Source of the DNA: Macrostomum hystrix
Taxonomy: Eukaryota; Platyhelminthes; Macrostomidae
NCBI GenBank assembly: GCA_950097015.1
Contig: CATNEN010000025.1
Location: 5,260,001 to 5,324,000 of the forward strand
Length of the DNA stretch: 64,000 nucleotides
Direction of reading: 5' to 3'
Part shown: piece after piece, positions 60,571 to 64,000 of the stretch
Layout of the letters: the number at the start of each line of letters is the position of its first letter
Numbering within the stretch: position 1 is the first letter of the stretch
Position numbers and translations under genes: made by a program
Notes under the pieces: generated by a model
What the model was told of the DNA's origin: nothing
What the model saw: only the letters and a program-made list of their open reading frames with translations
Databases searched by the model: none

Positions 60571-61354
60571 TGTACAGGTGGGTTTGTGTACACTGACTGA
60601 CCGAGTATGTACAGGTGGGTTTTTGTACACTGACTGACCGAGTATGTACAGGTGGGTTTGTGTACACTGACTGAGTATGTACAGGTGGGTTTGTGTACAC
60701 TGACTGACCGAGTATGTACAGGTGAGTTTGTGTACACTGACTGACCGAGTATGTACAGGTGGGTTTGTGTACACTGACTGAGTATGTACAGGTGGGTTTG
60801 TGTACACTGACTGACCGAGTATGTACAGGTGGGTTTGTGTACACTGACTGAGTATGTACAGGTGGGTTTGTGTACACTGACTGACCGAGTATGTACAGGT
60901 GGGTTTGTGTACACTGACTGAGTATGTACAGGTGGGTTTGTGTACACTGACTGACCGAGTATGTACAGGTGGGTTTTTGTACACTGACTGACCGAGTATG
61001 TACAGGTGGGTTTTTGTACACTGACTGAGTATGTACAGGTGGGTTTGTGTACACTGACTGAGCATGTACAGGTGGGTTTGTGTACACTGACTGACCGAGT
61101 ATGTACAGGTGGGTTTGTGTACACTGACTGAGCATGTACAGGTGGGTTTTTGTACACTGACTGACCGAGTATGTACAGGTGGGTTTTTGTACACTGACTG
61201 ACCGAGTATGTACAGGTGGGTTTGTGTACACTGACTGAGTATGTACAGGTGGGTTTGTGTACACTGACTGACCGAGTATGTACAGGTGGGTTTGTGTACA
61301 CTGACTGACCGAGTATGTACAGGTGGGTTTGTGTACACTGACTGAGCATGCACA
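60571..61354. repeat. 33/37-bp minisatellite
   Basis: Units contain GTATGTACAGGTGGGTTTGT followed by GTACACTGACTGA, and come as 37 bp with an added CCGA or 33 bp without it. The two forms largely alternate. On the plus strand each unit holds ACAG|GTGGGT, a good 5' splice-site match. Minus-strand ORFs of 275-351 codons are repeat artefacts. Confidence 0.93.
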
Positions 61355-61574
61355 GTTTGCTGTTAACATTAACTGCGAGCATTTGTTATCTGCAGTCCGG
61401 TAAGAAAAGCTTTTTGATGTATTTTAGAAACAATATCAGCCTAATTTAGCCAATCTACGAGTAATATAAAAGCTCAGTGAACATGACAGGACATTGTTAA
61501 GTGGAGCATGTTAGAATACACAATGCTGTCCAATCAATAAATTAATGAACAGTTACCGCAGCCCCTCCCAGTTT
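61355..61574. other. 3' flank of the GPCR gene
   Basis: Expected to hold the GPCR 3' UTR on the minus strand. No exact AATAAA on that strand was found in this stretch. Confidence 0.4.
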
Positions 61575-62969
61575 TCAGAAGCCGAACGATGAGTCCTCCA
61601 TCTCGTACGGACTGCGGCCGCAGTTGCAGCAGGCGTCTCGGCAGCGACGATCGCGACTGAAGCGCCGCCTGACCCAGTCGGCTAGACGCCCGACGCTGCG
61701 GTGCCACAGTCGGCTGAACGCGGTCCGGTACTGCCGGTTGGCGCTGGCGTAGATCAGGCTGTTAGTAGCGAAGTGCACTAAGTAGAGCGTCTGGGCCAGC
61801 CTGCGCAGCAGGTTGAACATCAGGGAGCCGAAGGTGGTGTTGAAGGTGACGGTGTAGCCGCAGATTAGCACAAGGTAATTGGGCAGGTTAAGAAGCACGT
61901 AAGCTAGGGAGAAACCGAGCAGCATGCTGGTGACTTGGCTCTGCAACCGGCTGCCTGAGGTGGATGTTAGTTGCGTCGGCTCGTTGCTATGGCAACTGCG
62001 CTGCGTCTCGGCGCTCCCGGCTCCCAGGGTGATCATCTGGTAGGAGCAACGGTCTGTTGGCTCGCCTACTGGCTCATCGAGCTCCAGCTCTTCGGTTTTA
62101 ATAACCGGAACTCTGAGCGATCCGAATGCGGAGGTGGTGGCGGCGGCTGCGGCGGCAGCAGCGGCAGCAGCAGCAGCGGCGGCTGCGGCGGCGGCGGCGG
62201 CGGCTGCAGCGGCTTCTGCCCTGGCCAGACTGTTGTAGGTGCGGCGCACTCGGTAGCAGATGAAGATGTTCAATGAGGTTAGCAGCAGACCGGGCACCAC
62301 AGAGGAGCCGAGGCTGTCCAGAACTGCCAGAGCTTCAGCACCCGGCCTAGGCTTGCAGTTCATCGTGGTTCCGTTGAAGCTGGGGTCGGCTTCGTAAACG
62401 TTTGTATAGAAAACATGCGTGTTCAACAGTACAGACAGGAGCACAAGGCAGCCGAGAAGGTGCCGAGATCTGGCGCAGCCTCCGCAGCGTCCTCCGCCTC
62501 CAGTACCGCTGTAGCCTCCGCCGCTGCCGCCTCCGCCTTCACCTCCGCCTCCGCCGCCGATGCCGTGGCCGGATACGCAGAGCACCCGGTCGAGCGTGAT
62601 GCACACCAGCAGCCAGGGACTCAGCAGGGCAAAGACGCTGTAAGCGAAGATGGATGCGAAGCAGCCAACCAGGCTGTGGATGTGCAGGTCGGAGTTCCTC
62701 ACCAGCAGGTAGCTCAGCAGAAGCAGAAGATCATTTAGCGATAGAAATCGCAGGTAGGCGGCCAGGTAGTGCCGCCAGATGACTCTCTGTGAGAACACCA
62801 GACAGCTCACAAGGTTCGCAGCGATACCAGCAATCAGAATGGGAGTGTCCAGGGAATGTAGCAGCCACATCAGCCAAGTGAAGCACTTGTAGACTTGATG
62901 TAGCTGAGCATCCGCACTGCTCATGCTAACTCCTGAGTCGTTTGAGATGCTGAGCGTCAACTGAGACAT
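61575..62969 (-). CDS. Class A (rhodopsin-type) GPCR, peptide-receptor-like
   Basis: An intronless 464-aa seven-helix receptor, expected to couple an extracellular ligand to G proteins at the plasma membrane. TM1 (about 43-60) has the GIAANL asparagine. TM2 has SLND (D80, the conserved aspartate). C103 sits before TM3 and C205 lies in the second extracellular loop, the usual disulfide pair. TM3 ends in TLDRV (D127-R128), a DRY variant. TM6 (about 348-370) keeps the proline in LNLPNY but lacks CWxP. TM7 has NSLIY (403-407), an NPxxY variant. A cysteine-rich tail (CCNC, 447-450) could be palmitoylated. Two odd insertions: a glycine-rich stretch at 137-160 in intracellular loop 2 and 25 alanines at 253-277 in loop 3. 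N-terminal sequons are absent, but NGT lies at 199-201. The start is the first in-frame ATG. The ligand cannot be predicted; a neuropeptide is an inference from overall style. Confidence 0.92.
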   Translation of the reverse strand: MSQLTLSISNDSGVSMSSADAQLHQVYKCFTWLMWLLHSLDTPILIAGIAANLVSCLVFSQRVIWRHYLAAYLRFLSLNDLLLLLSYLLVRNSDLHIHSLVGCFASIFAYSVFALLSPWLLVCITLDRVLCVSGHGIGGGGGGEGGGGSGGGYSGTGGGGRCGGCARSRHLLGCLVLLSVLLNTHVFYTNVYEADPSFNGTTMNCKPRPGAEALAVLDSLGSSVVPGLLLTSLNIFICYRVRRTYNSLARAEAAAAAAAAAAAAAAAAAAAAAAAAATTSAFGSLRVPVIKTEELELDEPVGEPTDRCSYQMITLGAGSAETQRSCHSNEPTQLTSTSGSRLQSQVTSMLLGFSLAYVLLNLPNYLVLICGYTVTFNTTFGSLMFNLLRRLAQTLYLVHFATNSLIYASANRQYRTAFSRLWHRSVGRLADWVRRRFSRDRRCRDACCNCGRSPYEMEDSSFGF

Positions 62970-63431
62970 TGTTTCTGAATTTTTTTAAAAAAGTCTCTAA
63001 TTGTTTTTTTTCTCTGTATCTACAGCAGGATTCGGATTCTAAGACACACAATTATAGGAACGGGTAGCTGCGGTTTGGGAGGTTATCAGAAACTTCACTG
63101 CCTTGTTCTCCGCCCCACCCACTCCAGTTTTCCACCCAGGGAATCCAATTAGAGAGGATCCAGGGGCAGCCAATAGCGATTGGCTTTTCCAAGTTCAGCA
63201 AGGCGAAGATTTCAGAAAAACGTCTCTGCTACCCTACCGGACAGGACTGGGGGAACGTCGTGTCCTTTATCCTCTTGCGTCTTCTCCCCTCTGCCTCTCC
63301 GTGTGTGTGTTTTATCTTTAAAGTTATCCCAACTGTATGTTTTATCTCGCCAATCCGGCTTCCATCTGCAGACAATTATATTCCAACAAAAGTATTTGTT
63401 CTTTAACGTTTAACGTGATTGTAAATTTTTT
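62970..63431. promoter_or_regulatory. 5' flank of the GPCR gene with possible splice acceptor
   Basis: On the minus strand, AATTCAG ends at 62975, five bases before the ATG, after a T/A-rich tract. It could be a cis- or trans-splice acceptor. No convincing TATA box or further exon is seen. Plus-strand ORFs here are uninformative. Confidence 0.35.
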
Positions 63432-63545
63432 GGCCTTTAGCAAGGCAATTAGCTCTGCTTCAGTTCAACCAGCTGTTCGATGGGTACTAGCATTAGCTGG
63501 CACCCCCCAGTCCATGGACTGAACCGTTTTTAGCTGCGGCTAAAC
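63432..63545 (+). mobile_element. SINE-A 3' fragment
   Basis: Body sequence only: TTTAGCAAGGCAATTAGCTC, then CAGCTGTTCGATGGGTACTA and AGTCCATGGACTGAACCG. The tRNA head is missing and the 3' end runs directly into the minisatellite at 63550. Confidence 0.75.
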
Positions 63546-63549
63546 CAAT

Positions 63550-64000
63550 CACTGTACAAAACTAATTTGCTGTGTACTAAACTAAATTACTGTGTAATAA
63601 TTTTTTTGCTGTGTACTAAATTGAATTGCTGTGTACAAAACTAATTTGCTGCATACTAAACTAATTTGCTGTGTACTAAACTAATTTTCTGTGTACTAGA
63701 CTAATTTATACAGAATCTGTACAAAACTAAATTGCTGTGTACTAAACTAATTTTCTGTGTACTAGACTAATTTATACAGAATCTGTACAAAACTAAATTG
63801 CTGTATACTAAACTAAATTTCTGTGAAATAAACTAAATTGCTGTGTACTAAACTAATTTGCTGTGTACTAAACTAATTTGCTGTGTACTAAACTGATTTG
63901 CTGTATACTAAACTAATTTGCTGTGTACTAAACTGATTTGCTGTGTACTAAACTAATTTGCTGTGTACTAAACTAATTTGCTGTGTACTAGACTAATTTA
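63550..64000. repeat. 20-bp minisatellite, cut by the window end
   Basis: The unit is CTGTGTACTAAACTAATTTG. Early units are degenerate (AAATTA, TTTTTTTGC variants, and a double insertion of ACTAATTTATACAGAATCTG near 63703 and 63764). Units become regular after about 63840. The array continues beyond base 64000, so its size is unknown. Confidence 0.93.

Noticed and set aside
60327-61382. Minus-strand ORFs of 275-351 codons with cysteine-containing repeats (SVYTNPPVHTR)
   Set aside because: Translation of the 33/37-bp array in all frames. No domain outside the repeat.

Overview
The window looks like nuclear DNA from an invertebrate animal. The evidence is a multi-exon gene with GT-AG splice sites, tRNA-derived SINEs with internal pol III A and B boxes, a rhodopsin-class GPCR, and no bacterial gene packing. 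A lophotrochozoan such as a flatworm, mollusc or annelid is my best guess. It rests on weak grounds (SINE style, intronless peptide-type GPCR, possible trans-splice acceptors close to both start codons), and the species cannot be named from sequence alone.

Only two protein genes can be supported. (1) A two-coding-exon gene on the + strand (17449-18234 joined to 27563-28495, 572 aa) encodes a single-pass LRR/Ig-like membrane protein with a Trk- or Kekkon-like ectodomain and no kinase. Its 9,328-bp intron is filled almost entirely by one 20-bp minisatellite of about 430 units, and the intron splits the LRR C-cap cysteine module. (2) An intronless gene on the - strand (61575-62969, 464 aa) encodes a class A GPCR with a glycine tract in intracellular loop 2 and 25 alanines in loop 3. 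Both are cell-surface signalling proteins. Nothing in the sequence shows that they work together.

Roughly 40% of the window is tandem repeat. There are 16 or so arrays, each with its own unit: 12 bp (2.2 and 31.6 kb), 16 bp (4.5, 47.7-54.0 and 58.5 kb), 34 bp (11.0-12.9 kb), 20 bp (18.3-27.0, 32.6 and 63.5 kb), 22/24 bp (30.0 kb), 24 bp (34.6 kb), 10/11 bp (36.4-39.9 kb), 23 bp (40.5 kb), 15 bp (42.0 kb), 42 bp (54.5 kb), AGC triplets (57.2 kb) and 33/37 bp (60.6 kb). Several arrays show higher-order duplication. Many have no stop codon in one or more frames and so give long but meaningless ORFs.

Three interspersed families recur. SINE-A has a tRNA-like head, a body containing AGTCCATGGACTGAAC and an (ATT)n tail. 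SINE-B has a Leu/Ser-type tRNA-like head. A third tail module, C, is found joined to SINE-A. At least four minisatellites begin or end exactly at a SINE or tRNA-like sequence. The remaining DNA (0-17 kb, 28.5-30 kb, 43-47.7 kb and short gaps) shows no supportable gene.
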